Origin: Synechococcales cyanobacterium PMM_0003
Lineage (GTDB): Bacteria > Cyanobacteriota > Cyanobacteriia > Pseudanabaenales > Pseudanabaenaceae
DNA: 5,869 nt
Reading direction: 5' to 3'
NCBI GenBank assembly: GCA_949128015.1
Contig: CASBRC010000312.1
Span: 1 to 5,869 of the forward strand
In this document: one piece after another, positions 1 through 5,358 of the stretch
Layout: each line of letters starts with the position of its first letter
Position numbering within the stretch: position 1 is the first letter of the stretch
The notes under the pieces: model-generated
Databases searched by the model: none
What the model was told of the DNA's origin: nothing
Seen by the model: only the letters and a program-made list of their open reading frames with translations
Made by a program: the position numbers and the translations under genes

Positions 1-103
1 TAATCTTTGAAGGGAAATGAAGATTTTATTAGATACACGTATTTTTTTGTGGCTCATTAGTAGCTAAACTTCCATCTATACATCGCGACCTGTTCGATAG
101 GAT

Positions 104-119
104 GCTTGATATATCAAGC
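104..119. repeat. 16-bp perfect palindrome, core repeated at 181-191
   Basis: GCTTGATATATCAAGC reads the same on both strands. Its 11-base core TTGATATATCA occurs again at 181-191, 75 bases away, just past the mreD stop codon. Paired palindromic sites can be operator half-pairs, but no target gene is visible here and AT-rich palindromes also arise by chance. Function unknown. Confidence 0.4.
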
Positions 120-135
120 TTTACAAAATAATATG

Positions 136-143
136 GCGATCGC
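136..143. repeat. HIP1 octamer
   Basis: Perfect GCGATCGC, the highly iterated palindrome of cyanobacterial genomes, extended here to GGCGATCGCC. Confidence 0.9.
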
Positions 144-180
144 CACAGTAGACGAAGCAGTTCGGGCTTATCCAGTCAGT

Positions 181-191
181 TTGATATATCA
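181..191. repeat. Second copy of the TTGATATATCA palindromic core
   Basis: Exact 11-base match to the core of the palindrome at 104-119. It lies 11 bases beyond the 3' end of mreD. The flanking bases differ from the first copy, so only the core is shared. Confidence 0.35.
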
Positions 192-201
192 GCGCTTAAG
201 A

Positions 202-747
202 TCAATCTTCTTGTTTTTCTAGAGATCGCCACCATCGACTGAGGGGAAAGTAAATTGCAGGTGACCACAAGCTACTCAAAATTGCCGAACTAAGGGCAAT
301 TCTTTGCTGTAAAGTCCAGACATTATCCATTTCGGCTCCCATGATCGTCAATTGCAATGCATGCATAGTCTCGACAATTACCGCCATGCCAAACACAATT
401 AAAGCGATCGAAATAAAATCTTCTTGTATATAACGCTGTTTTTGTAAAAGCGAAGTAAGTCCGCCTGCGATCGCAAGTCCCAGTGCATGAGTTGGGGAGA
501 TATTTACTCCCGCAAAAGTCATCCCATCTTGGATAAAGCCCAGTGCAATCCCTGCCATCACTGACAAAAATACAGGACGATTGACACTCCAAGTCACTAG
601 CCAAATTAGCAACCAATTGGGAGCGATACCCATCAATGTCATTCCAGGAAATCTAGTATACATAGCTAGGATGCATACTAGCAGGGAGCCAATGGTTACA
701 GCCCAGTTTAAGAACTGCTTAGATAAAGAAACCTTGCGATCGAGCAT
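202..747 (-). CDS. mreD: Rod shape-determining protein MreD
   Basis: Integral membrane subunit of the elongation complex. In this family it links MreC and the MreB filament to the peptidoglycan machinery in the cytoplasmic membrane. I assign it from its place as third gene after mreB and mreC and from its hydrophobic profile: about five or six membrane segments (roughly residues 16-31, 40-57, 60-75, 87-103, 113-132 and 152-170, numbered from the upstream TTG) and a charged, Trp-rich tail. Length is about 181 residues, usual for MreD, which is poorly conserved in sequence. I chose the ATG at 747. A TTG at 753 in the same frame would add two residues; neither start has a clear Shine-Dalgarno sequence, so translation may depend on coupling to mreC, whose stop is 29 bases upstream. 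Shares the mreB transcript. Confidence 0.85.
   Translation of the reverse strand: MLDRKVSLSKQFLNWAVTIGSLLVCILAMYTRFPGMTLMGIAPNWLLIWLVTWSVNRPVFLSVMAGIALGFIQDGMTFAGVNISPTHALGLAIAGGLTSLLQKQRYIQEDFISIALIVFGMAVIVETMHALQLTIMGAEMDNVWTLQQRIALSSAILSSLWSPAIYFPLSRWWRSLEKQED
467..474. repeat. HIP1 octamer inside mreD
   Basis: Perfect GCGATCGC within the mreD coding sequence, encoding part of the A-I-A-G stretch near residues 94-97. Confidence 0.9.
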
Positions 748-776
748 TGGCAAAGATTTAGTACATTAATTTAAAG

Positions 777-1523
777 CTATAGTTTCTGTTGAAAAGGATA
801 CACTTCTACATAATCTAGTAGTCCAAGAGGAGTAGAAAACTCGACTATTGCTTCAGGAGCAGGTTGCTTATCCAAATTTATCGACTTTACCCGACCAACG
901 GGTAAATTCTCAGGATATAGGGTACTGAACTGAGAAGTAACCACAATGTCGCCTACTTTGACATCTGGATCGCGCTCAAAAAAGTCTAAGGTGGCTGTAT
1001 TTTGGCTTTGTCCTTTGAGCATTCCACTAAAACGACTGCGGCTAATGACAACACCAACTTGACTATTCGGATCGCTGATTAGCAAAATCTGACTGCTACT
1101 TGGTGACACATGAGTCACCCGACCAACTAGACCACCAGGTGCAACGACGACTGAGCCTGATTTAATACCATCACTACTACCCTTGCCGACTAGAATTTGA
1201 TTCCACCAAGAGTCAGCCCCTCGACCAATTACGCTTGCCCAGACACCAGTATTTCCTGAAGTTGCTTTTACTTTTAAAAGCTCTTTCATCCTTTGGTTTT
1301 GGGATTCTAGTTCAGTCAAGCGATAGCGCAGTTCTCGTACTTGAGCATCCTGCAATAATTCTTGCTTGGATATACCTGACTGGAAAGGGCGGCTGAGAAA
1401 CTGATAAGTTTCCATAATAGCCACGCCCTGAGTTTGGCGAATAAACCAAGCTAAACCAATCCCAGCAGTAACGACAACAGTTTGAAAGCTATAGCGCTCC
1501 CACCAACTACGGATTGAATCCAT
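777..1523 (-). CDS. mreC: Rod shape-determining protein MreC
   Basis: Bitopic membrane protein that scaffolds the elongation complex on the outer face of the cytoplasmic membrane and, in studied bacteria, contacts penicillin-binding proteins. The 248-residue product has the standard MreC order. A short cytoplasmic N-terminus is followed by one membrane helix (about residues 13-28). A charged coiled-coil stretch (about 54-86, rich in E, L, R and Q) precedes the beta-rich periplasmic domain (about 92-245), with family-like segments such as VIGRGADSWWNQILVGKGSS and SDPNSQVGVVISRS. Length is normal and the frame intact. The ATG start has an AGGTG ribosome binding site 8 bases upstream (1532-1536). 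It begins 23 bases after the mreB stop, across a small tandem repeat, so the genes are cotranscribed and perhaps translationally coupled. Confidence 0.95.
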   Translation of the reverse strand: MDSIRSWWERYSFQTVVVTAGIGLAWFIRQTQGVAIMETYQFLSRPFQSGISKQELLQDAQVRELRYRLTELESQNQRMKELLKVKATSGNTGVWASVIGRGADSWWNQILVGKGSSDGIKSGSVVVAPGGLVGRVTHVSPSSSQILLISDPNSQVGVVISRSRFSGMLKGQSQNTATLDFFERDPDVKVGDIVVTSQFSTLYPENLPVGRVKSINLDKQPAPEAIVEFSTPLGLLDYVEVYPFQQKL

Positions 1524-1526
1524 GAA

Positions 1527-1550
1527 AAATTCACCTATAAATTTACCTAT
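1527..1550 (-). repeat. 12-bp tandem repeat across the mreB/mreC junction
   Basis: Read on the minus strand, ATAGGTAAATTT is followed directly by ATAGGTGAATTT (11 of 12 identical). The upstream unit contains the mreB stop codon TAG; the downstream unit carries the AGGTG ribosome binding site of mreC. A small duplication at the junction would explain both the repeat and the 23-base gap. The upstream AGGT lies too far from the mreC ATG to serve well as a ribosome binding site. Confidence 0.7.
1532..1536 (-). promoter_or_regulatory. Ribosome binding site of mreC
   Basis: AGGTG on the minus strand, 8 bases before the ATG at 1523, supports that start over any downstream Met. Confidence 0.6.
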
Positions 1551-2572
1551 GAACTTTTCAAGCGACTGGTTAATACACGACCAAGATTTTTGTAATCTTC
1601 GAGTACTCGACCCGCTCCGATGACTACACAGTCTAAAGGGGCTGGAGCGATGTGAGTGATAATTCCTGTCTCGTGGCTAATCAAAGTGTCAATGCCATTT
1701 AGCATTGCACCACCACCAGCTAACATGATGCCGCGATCAATAATATCCGCAGCCAATTCAGGTGGAGTTCGCTCTAGAGTACGTTTTACAGCTTCAATAA
1801 TCACTGAAAGTGGCTCACTCATACTTTCACGAATTTCTGAAGATTTTACGGTGACGGTGCGAGGTAAGCCCGACAGTAAGTGCAAGCCTCTGACCTCCAT
1901 CGATGTTTCTTCTTTGATCGGGTAAGCTGAGCCAATTTTGATTTTGATTTCTTCTGAAGTCCGTTCCCCGACTACGAGGTTATGTACAGTCTTCATATAT
2001 TTCATGATTGCTTCACTGAGTTCATCGCCTGCAACACGCACGGACTCACTCAATACAATCCCCTGCAAACTCATCACGGCAACTTCGGTAGTACCACCGC
2101 CAATGTCGATGATCATGTTGCCTGTGGCTTCACTTACAGGCATCCCTGCGCCAATTGCTGCTGCTATTGGCTCATCAATCGGGTAAACTTCACTTGCGCC
2201 AGCTCGACGAGCCGCGTCCATGACTGCTCGCCATTCCACACCTGTAACGCCGCTGGGAATACCGATCGCAATGCGTGGATTAAAAACACCTTTTTTAACT
2301 TTCTGGATGAATGAACGCAGCATCAACTCAGCAGAGTCAAAATCCGCAATTACACCATCCTTTAGAGGTCGCACCGCAATAATGTCACCGGGTGTACGAC
2401 CGATCATTTTATTGGCTTCATTTCCGACCGCATAGGCGGTTTTGTCTCGTTGATCGATCGCGACAACTGATGGCTCTTGCAGAACAATACCTTCACCAGA
2501 CACATAAATAAGTGTGTTGGCAGTACCGAGGTCAATGCCGATGTCTTTTGTAAAATGGCGTAATAAACCCAC
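1547..2572 (-). CDS. mreB: Rod shape-determining protein MreB (bacterial actin)
   Basis: Actin-fold ATPase that polymerises under the cytoplasmic membrane and positions sidewall peptidoglycan synthesis with MreC and MreD. The 341-residue product carries all the actin-superfamily nucleotide motifs: phosphate-1 DIGIDLGTANT (residues 10-20), connect-1 with EPIAAAIGAG (134-143, E134 being the likely catalytic glutamate), phosphate-2 IIDIGGGTTEVAV (154-166), the adenosine motif GIMLAGGGAML (281-291) and connect-2 VIGAGRVLED (317-326). Length is normal and no motif is damaged. The start is GTG at 2572. It is supported by a strong GGAAGAG site 7 bases upstream and by the typical N-terminus of the mature family; the next Met is only at residue 56. 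First gene of the mreBCD operon. Confidence 0.97.
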   Translation of the reverse strand: MGLLRHFTKDIGIDLGTANTLIYVSGEGIVLQEPSVVAIDQRDKTAYAVGNEANKMIGRTPGDIIAVRPLKDGVIADFDSAELMLRSFIQKVKKGVFNPRIAIGIPSGVTGVEWRAVMDAARRAGASEVYPIDEPIAAAIGAGMPVSEATGNMIIDIGGGTTEVAVMSLQGIVLSESVRVAGDELSEAIMKYMKTVHNLVVGERTSEEIKIKIGSAYPIKEETSMEVRGLHLLSGLPRTVTVKSSEIRESMSEPLSVIIEAVKRTLERTPPELAADIIDRGIMLAGGGAMLNGIDTLISHETGIITHIAPAPLDCVVIGAGRVLEDYKNLGRVLTSRLKSS

Positions 2573-2579
2573 AGTAAAA

Positions 2580-2586
2580 CTCTTCC
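2580..2586 (-). promoter_or_regulatory. Ribosome binding site deciding the GTG start of mreB
   Basis: GGAAGAG on the minus strand with a 7-base spacer to GTG at 2572. It is the clearest ribosome binding site of the operon and offsets the weaker GTG initiation codon. Confidence 0.7.
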
Positions 2587-2673
2587 AGTGGTCAAACTAG
2601 CTATAACGTCTTAACATTTTATTACGATTGTTGTCACTTAGTCTAGTCTTCTTAATTATTCCCAGCAATTCTC

Positions 2674-2701
2674 ACTATATAGGTGTTGCCAGTCTTGTTA
2701 G
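2674..2701 (-). promoter_or_regulatory. Candidate promoter of the mreBCD operon
   Basis: On the minus strand CTAACA (2696-2701, 4 of 6 to the -35 consensus) is followed after 16 bases by TATAGT (2674-2679, 5 of 6 to the -10 consensus). It would give a leader of about 95 bases before mreB. The TATA element lies in a self-complementary CTATATAG, so the strand is not certain from it alone. Alternative minus-strand -10 elements such as TAAAAT at 2616-2621 lack a good -35. Confidence 0.3.
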
Positions 2702-2706
2702 GGCAT

Positions 2707-2760
2707 AAAGCCCAAAAGAGAGAGGCGGCGCGGATCGCCGCCTCTCTCTTTTGGGTTTTG
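2707..2760. repeat. Long palindromic hairpin element, copy 1
   Basis: The arms 2711-2730 and 2736-2755 are perfectly complementary (20 bp) around the 5-base loop CGGAT. Three further A-T pairs (2707-2709 with 2757-2759) follow a G-T wobble. The outer arm starts AAAGCCCAAAAG and the inner arm is the GC-rich AGGCGGCG. It aligns without gaps to the copy at 3929-3982 and keeps pairing where bases differ. Its site between two diverging genes means it cannot terminate either. It is best called a dispersed palindromic repeat of unknown function; in a transcript it would form a very stable stem. Confidence 0.85.
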
Positions 2761-2841
2761 ATTTGTCCTGATACAAGTGGCGAGAGCTATAAAAATTGGT
2801 TTTTTGAAAACAAGAAATATTGTTCTGGTTTTGAGATTATT

Positions 2842-2849
2842 GCGATCGC
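2842..2849. repeat. HIP1 octamer, intergenic
   Basis: Perfect GCGATCGC, extended to the 12-base palindrome TTGCGATCGCAA (2840-2851), upstream of the SRPBCC gene. Confidence 0.9.
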
Positions 2850-2922
2850 AACGAAACCGTGACATTGGAGTTTGTTATATGATTGGTGTAAGTAAACCTT
2901 TGTAACAATTAACGATTATTCA

Positions 2923-3369
2923 ATGAGTGATTGGCTAGAACATACCGTCCAAACTGAGGTGGCTATTCCCGTGGAATATGCATGGTCGTTGTGGTCAGAT
3001 TTGCAGGCTATGCCCCGTTGGATGAAGTGGATTGACTCTGTGGTAGTTACCGACGATCCTGAGATATCAGCATGGAAGCTCGGCACAAGTGGTTTAACTT
3101 TTACTTGGAAATCTCGCATTCTCAAGCAAATTCCGAATCAAATTATTCAGTGGGAATCGATTGGTGGTCTACCAAATCGTGGTGCTGTGAGATTTTATGG
3201 TCGCCCCAATAATATGACAATCGTTAAGCTCAGCATTGCCTACGCAATTCCTGCGATCGGGCAAATTATGGATAATTTGTTTTTGGGTCAAGTTGTCAAG
3301 TCTACACTGCAAGCGGACTTAGAGCGATTTCGTGTTTATGCTCAAGAAGATTTTGCTAAAACCACCTAA
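2923..3369 (+). CDS. SRPBCC-family (polyketide cyclase/dehydrase-like) protein
   Basis: A 148-residue protein with the outline of a single START/SRPBCC hydrophobic-ligand domain. It opens with a beta strand and helix, with the family-like segment PVEYAWSLWSDLQAMPRWMKWI (given in two parts: PVEYAWSLWS from residue 16, DLQAMPRWMKWI from 26). A strand-rich middle follows (about 53-107, including WKSRILKQIPNQIIQWES), and a long C-terminal helix (about 109-140) closes the cavity. No signal peptide is seen, so it is probably cytosolic. Such folds bind lipids, pigments or polyketides and some catalyse cyclisation, but nothing here fixes the ligand. Related small cyanobacterial proteins occur near carotenoid genes, but no such neighbour is present. 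The ATG has no strong ribosome binding site. It stands alone, converging on the Fur gene. Confidence 0.8.
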   Translation: MSDWLEHTVQTEVAIPVEYAWSLWSDLQAMPRWMKWIDSVVVTDDPEISAWKLGTSGLTFTWKSRILKQIPNQIIQWESIGGLPNRGAVRFYGRPNNMTIVKLSIAYAIPAIGQIMDNLFLGQVVKSTLQADLERFRVYAQEDFAKTT

Positions 3370-3379
3370 ATAAAATCAG

Positions 3380-3418
3380 TTTAAATAAGAGCAGTGTTTC
3401 ACACTGCTCTTATTTAAA
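3380..3418. terminator. Bidirectional terminator hairpin between convergent genes
   Basis: A perfect 17-bp stem, arms 3380-3396 and 3402-3418, with the loop TTTCA. The foot of the stem is A/T-rich (TTTAAATAAGAG), so on either strand the 3' arm ends in a U-rich run. It starts 11 bases after the SRPBCC stop codon and its right foot covers the stop codon of the Fur gene (3414-3416). That placement suits termination of both converging transcripts. Unlike the two 54-base hairpins it has no GC-rich AGGCGG core, so it is not of that family. Confidence 0.8.
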
Positions 3419-3875
3419 AGATTGATCGCTGTCCTTCAGGGCTGACCCCAATAATTGTGAGTTGGCAGTCTAAGACTGAGAAACCATACTTATCAGCGAC
3501 TTTCTTGCTGATCGTGAGAATTTGATCATTTTTGAACTCAATGACGCGATTAGTCTTAACGCAGACTAGATGGTGATGGTGGTGAGGTTTGGGCTGATTG
3601 ATCTCGTAATGTTTATGGTCTTCAGTGAGTTCAAGCTCACGCAAAATTCCCATCCGCGCCATCATTTTCACGGTTCGATAAATTGTTGAGAGACTAATAT
3701 TTTCGCCTTGCGCTTTTAATCGTTCATACAGATCTTCAGCGCTAAGATGTTCGCCTTCAGGTAAGGTCTGAAATGTACTCAAAATCACCTCGCGCTGCGG
3801 TGTCATGCGACAACCCTTTGAGTTGAGTTCAGCCTTGAGGGATTCAGGTGAATAGGTGGTGTCCGCAGCTGTCAT
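3414..3875 (-). CDS. fur: Fur-family ferric uptake/redox regulator
   Basis: A 153-residue DNA-binding metalloregulator. The N-terminal winged helix (about residues 10-85) includes GCRMTPQREVIL, HLSAEDLYERLK and the recognition-helix segment ISLSTIYRTVKMMARMGILRE. The dimerisation/metal domain begins at the HHHHH run (98-102) and includes LVCVKTNRVIEF. The histidines and E113 match family metal ligands. The layout resembles cyanobacterial FurA more than Zur or PerR, by recollection of family sequences, not a search. Odd point: only C22, C105 and C137 are present. The position three after C105 is T108, and the C-terminal SPEGQR has Ser and Arg where zinc-binding cysteines often sit, so no intact CxxC pair remains. 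The ATG has no clear ribosome binding site. Divergent from rlmI; a Fur-box-like sequence lies just upstream. Confidence 0.9.
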   Translation of the reverse strand: MTAADTTYSPESLKAELNSKGCRMTPQREVILSTFQTLPEGEHLSAEDLYERLKAQGENISLSTIYRTVKMMARMGILRELELTEDHKHYEINQPKPHHHHHLVCVKTNRVIEFKNDQILTISKKVADKYGFSVLDCQLTIIGVSPEGQRSIF

Positions 3876-3877
3876 GG

Positions 3878-3890
3878 CATTATCAATAAC
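3878..3890 (-). promoter_or_regulatory. Possible Fur-box-like site before fur
   Basis: Minus strand GTTATTGATAATG contains GATAAT, the repeating unit of the Fur box, and a short dyad TTAT-TG-ATAA (3880-3889). It lies 3 bases before the Fur start codon, where autoregulation would be plausible. Only a partial match to the 19-base consensus, so tentative. Confidence 0.25.
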
Positions 3891-3902
3891 GATGGCTTCT
3901 TG

Positions 3903-3930
3903 AGAATAACATAAAAGACCTGTTCGTTAA
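3903..3930 (-). promoter_or_regulatory. Candidate promoter of fur
   Basis: Minus strand TTAACG (3925-3930) and TATTCT (3903-3908), each 4 of 6 to consensus, are spaced 16 bases apart. The leader would be only about 20 bases. The -35 touches the first two bases of the hairpin at 3929. Confidence 0.25.
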
Positions 3931-3982
3931 AGCCCAAAGAGTAAAGGCGGCTCAGTGAGCCGCCTTTACTCTTTGGGCTTTG
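3929..3982. repeat. Long palindromic hairpin element, copy 2
   Basis: The arms 3929-3954 and 3956-3981 are perfectly complementary over 26 bp around a single base (G3955); a real hairpin would open a few central pairs. It is the second copy of the element at 2707-2760: same 54-base length, same outer AAAGCCCAAA, same AGGCGGC core, same TTTG end, no gaps. It lies between the divergent fur and rlmI genes, 54 bases from each start codon, so it is not a terminator for either. Here the central pairs are complete, whereas copy 1 has two mismatches around its loop. Confidence 0.85.
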
Positions 3983-4036
3983 CGTCTTAAAATCATGCTA
4001 TGTTTAGCACCCTATCCTAATTAGAAGTTATTAACT

Positions 4037-5236
4037 ATGCCATCGTTGCCCCGTGCGATTATTCTTCGTAAAAAAGTCGATGCGGTACAGCGTTTTCATC
4101 CTTGGATTTTTTCAGGTGCGATCGCAAAAATGCAAGGCGAAGTCCATGATGGCGATCTGGTTGAAGCCTATAGTGAAGATGGTAAATTTTTAGCGATCGG
4201 GCTGTGGGGACTAGGTAGCATCGCGATCAAGGTGTTGTCTTTTCAGCCTATAGAGTCGATGCAACAGTTGCTATGCGATCGACTCAAGCAAGCATTTGCG
4301 CTCAGGCAGCAACTAGGGTTAATTGATAATCCTGAGACAAATTGTTATCGGTTGATTAATTCTGAAGGCGATGGCTTGGCAGGTTTAATCATTGATATTT
4401 ATGGTGGCACGGCGGTTTTGCAAGCCCATTCTTTAGGAACATACCGCTATCGAATGGAAATTGCTGCGGCGCTAAAAGAAATTTATGGCGATCGCTTACA
4501 GGCGGTTTATGACAAAAGTTCGGGAACCCTTTCGCGCAAACCTCAGAGTCAGTTTCAAGATAGTTTGTTGATTGGTGAGAAATCGGTCGATGGCGGCGAA
4601 GTCTTGGAATATGGGCATCGTTTTATAGTCGATTGGGAAAGGGGGCAGAAGACAGGCTTTTTCTTGGATCAACGCGAAAATCGCCGCTTGTTTGGGAAGT
4701 ATGCGACAGGTCGAAAGGTTTTAAATACTTTTTGCTATTCTGGAGGATTTTCAGTTTATGCAGTAGCGTCGGGTGCGCGGGAAGTTCATTCAATCGATAG
4801 CTCGGTCAAGGCGATGGAGTGGACAGATCGGAATATTGCCGCAAACTTTGATGCTGAGCGTCAGGCGACACATACTTCATTTACAGGTGATGTGTTTGAT
4901 TATCTGCGGCAATGTGATGCTGATTATGATGCGATCGTGCTTGATCCTCCTGCTTTTGCCAAAAACTTGTCGGCACGACATGCGGCGATGCAGGGATATA
5001 AGAAGTTAAATTTACAGGCGCTTTCTAAAATAAAAAGTGGCGGTTTACTATTCACATTTTCTTGTTCACAAGTTGTGAATTTGGAGAACTTTACGGGCGC
5101 AGTAACGGCGGCGGCGATCGAGTCTGGTCGGAATATCAAGGTTTTGCACCAGTTAAATCATCCTGCCGATCATCCAACGAGTATTTTTCACGCTGAAGGT
5201 GCTTATCTTAAAGGATTAGTTTTAAGTGTTGATTAA
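4037..5236 (+). CDS. rlmI: RlmI-type 23S rRNA (cytosine-C5) methyltransferase
   Basis: SAM-dependent RNA methyltransferase. E. coli RlmI makes m5C1962 in 23S rRNA, acting on the large-subunit RNA in the cytosol. The 399-residue protein has the family's three parts. An N-terminal PUA RNA-binding domain (about residues 5-75, with RFHPWIFSGAI) leads into a central alpha/beta domain (about 80-200). The C-terminal Rossmann methyltransferase shows motif I VLNTFCYSGGFSVYA (228-242), an acidic SAM ligand in HSIDSS (D254), GDVFDYL (284-290), motif IV DYDAIVLDPPAF (296-307) and FTFSCSQ with C343, the likely catalytic cysteine. The segment GQKTGFFLDQRENR (203-216) is also typical. Full length, no disruption. 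The ATG has only a weak AGAAG upstream. The exact target base in this organism is inferred from the family. Confidence 0.92.
   Translation: MPSLPRAIILRKKVDAVQRFHPWIFSGAIAKMQGEVHDGDLVEAYSEDGKFLAIGLWGLGSIAIKVLSFQPIESMQQLLCDRLKQAFALRQQLGLIDNPETNCYRLINSEGDGLAGLIIDIYGGTAVLQAHSLGTYRYRMEIAAALKEIYGDRLQAVYDKSSGTLSRKPQSQFQDSLLIGEKSVDGGEVLEYGHRFIVDWERGQKTGFFLDQRENRRLFGKYATGRKVLNTFCYSGGFSVYAVASGAREVHSIDSSVKAMEWTDRNIAANFDAERQATHTSFTGDVFDYLRQCDADYDAIVLDPPAFAKNLSARHAAMQGYKKLNLQALSKIKSGGLLFTFSCSQVVNLENFTGAVTAAAIESGRNIKVLHQLNHPADHPTSIFHAEGAYLKGLVLSVD
4118..4125. repeat. HIP1 octamer inside rlmI
   Basis: Perfect GCGATCGC in the 5' part of the methyltransferase gene, within its PUA-domain coding region. Confidence 0.9.
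4488..4495. repeat. HIP1 octamer inside rlmI
   Basis: Perfect GCGATCGC in the middle of the methyltransferase gene, spanning the codons for G-D-R near residue 152. Confidence 0.9.
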
Positions 5237-5348
5237 GCCGCAATAATTTGCGCGTCTGGAGATGTGGCGATGCTTTGGCTATGATATTCACAGAGACTTA
5301 AGCTAAAATCTAGTCCATACAAGCCCAAATCAAAGCTCAGCACTTAAA

Positions 5349-5353
5349 GGAAA
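5349..5353 (+). promoter_or_regulatory. Ribosome binding site of the Tic20-family gene
   Basis: GGAAA within AAAGGAAA, 5 bases before the ATG at 5359, supports this start. Confidence 0.55.
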
Positions 5354-5358
5354 TCATC

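Larger units (their letters stand above)
1..201. other. Non-coding stretch downstream of mreD
   Basis: No gene can be supported here. All three plus-strand frames hit a stop within the first 20 bases, so any gene entering from the left on that strand would end at once. The stretch holds a perfect 16-base palindrome, a second copy of its core and one HIP1 octamer. A 29-codon plus-strand reading frame (133-222) starts at the HIP1 site but overlaps the end of mreD and has no ribosome binding site. No convincing terminator for the mre operon is visible: the palindrome could fold as a 6-bp stem, but no T-run follows it in the minus-strand direction. Confidence 0.5.
2573..2922. other. Divergent intergenic region between mreB and the SRPBCC gene
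   Basis: This 350-base gene-free stretch holds, from the mreB side, the mreB ribosome binding site, a candidate mreB promoter (2674-2701), the 54-base hairpin repeat (2707-2760) and an extended HIP1 palindrome (2840-2851). For the plus-strand gene a possible -10 TATAAA sits at 2788-2793 with TTGTCC at 2763-2768, but the 19-base spacer is long; TTATAT at 2875-2880 is another weak option. No credible open reading frame or RNA gene is seen. Confidence 0.5.

Noticed and set aside
2..25. Inverted repeat AATCTT/AAGATT at the left edge
   Set aside because: A 6-bp AT-rich stem with a 12-base loop; too weak to call a terminator, and no upstream gene is visible.
133..222. A 29-codon plus-strand reading frame starting ATGGCGATCGCC
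   Set aside because: No ribosome binding site, overlaps the end of mreD, resembles no family I know, and starts on a HIP1 octamer, which makes chance start codons common.
1656..2435. Several plus-strand open frames of 71-110 codons opposite mreB
   Set aside because: They are antisense shadows of a strongly conserved gene, without ribosome binding sites or recognisable protein features.
2707..2760. Copy 1 hairpin as a Rho-independent terminator
   Set aside because: Both flanking genes run away from it, so there is no transcript for it to end, and TTTTG is a short T-run; the match to copy 2 explains it better.
3568..3582. Five consecutive histidine codons in fur as a tag or artefact
   Set aside because: Histidine runs at this point are normal in cyanobacterial Fur proteins, where they form part of the metal-binding region.
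87..3926. Shared 10-mer GACCTGTTCG at 87-96 and 3917-3926
   Set aside because: Several 10-base matches are expected by chance in a window of this size, and the flanks do not align.
5239..5252. Small stem CGCAA-TAAT-TTGCG after rlmI as a terminator
   Set aside because: Only 5 bp and no T-run follows.
5321..5329. AAGCCCAAA before the Tic20-family gene, like the outer arm of the hairpin element
   Set aside because: No complementary arm follows and the GC-rich core is absent; nine bases are too few to call a decayed third copy.
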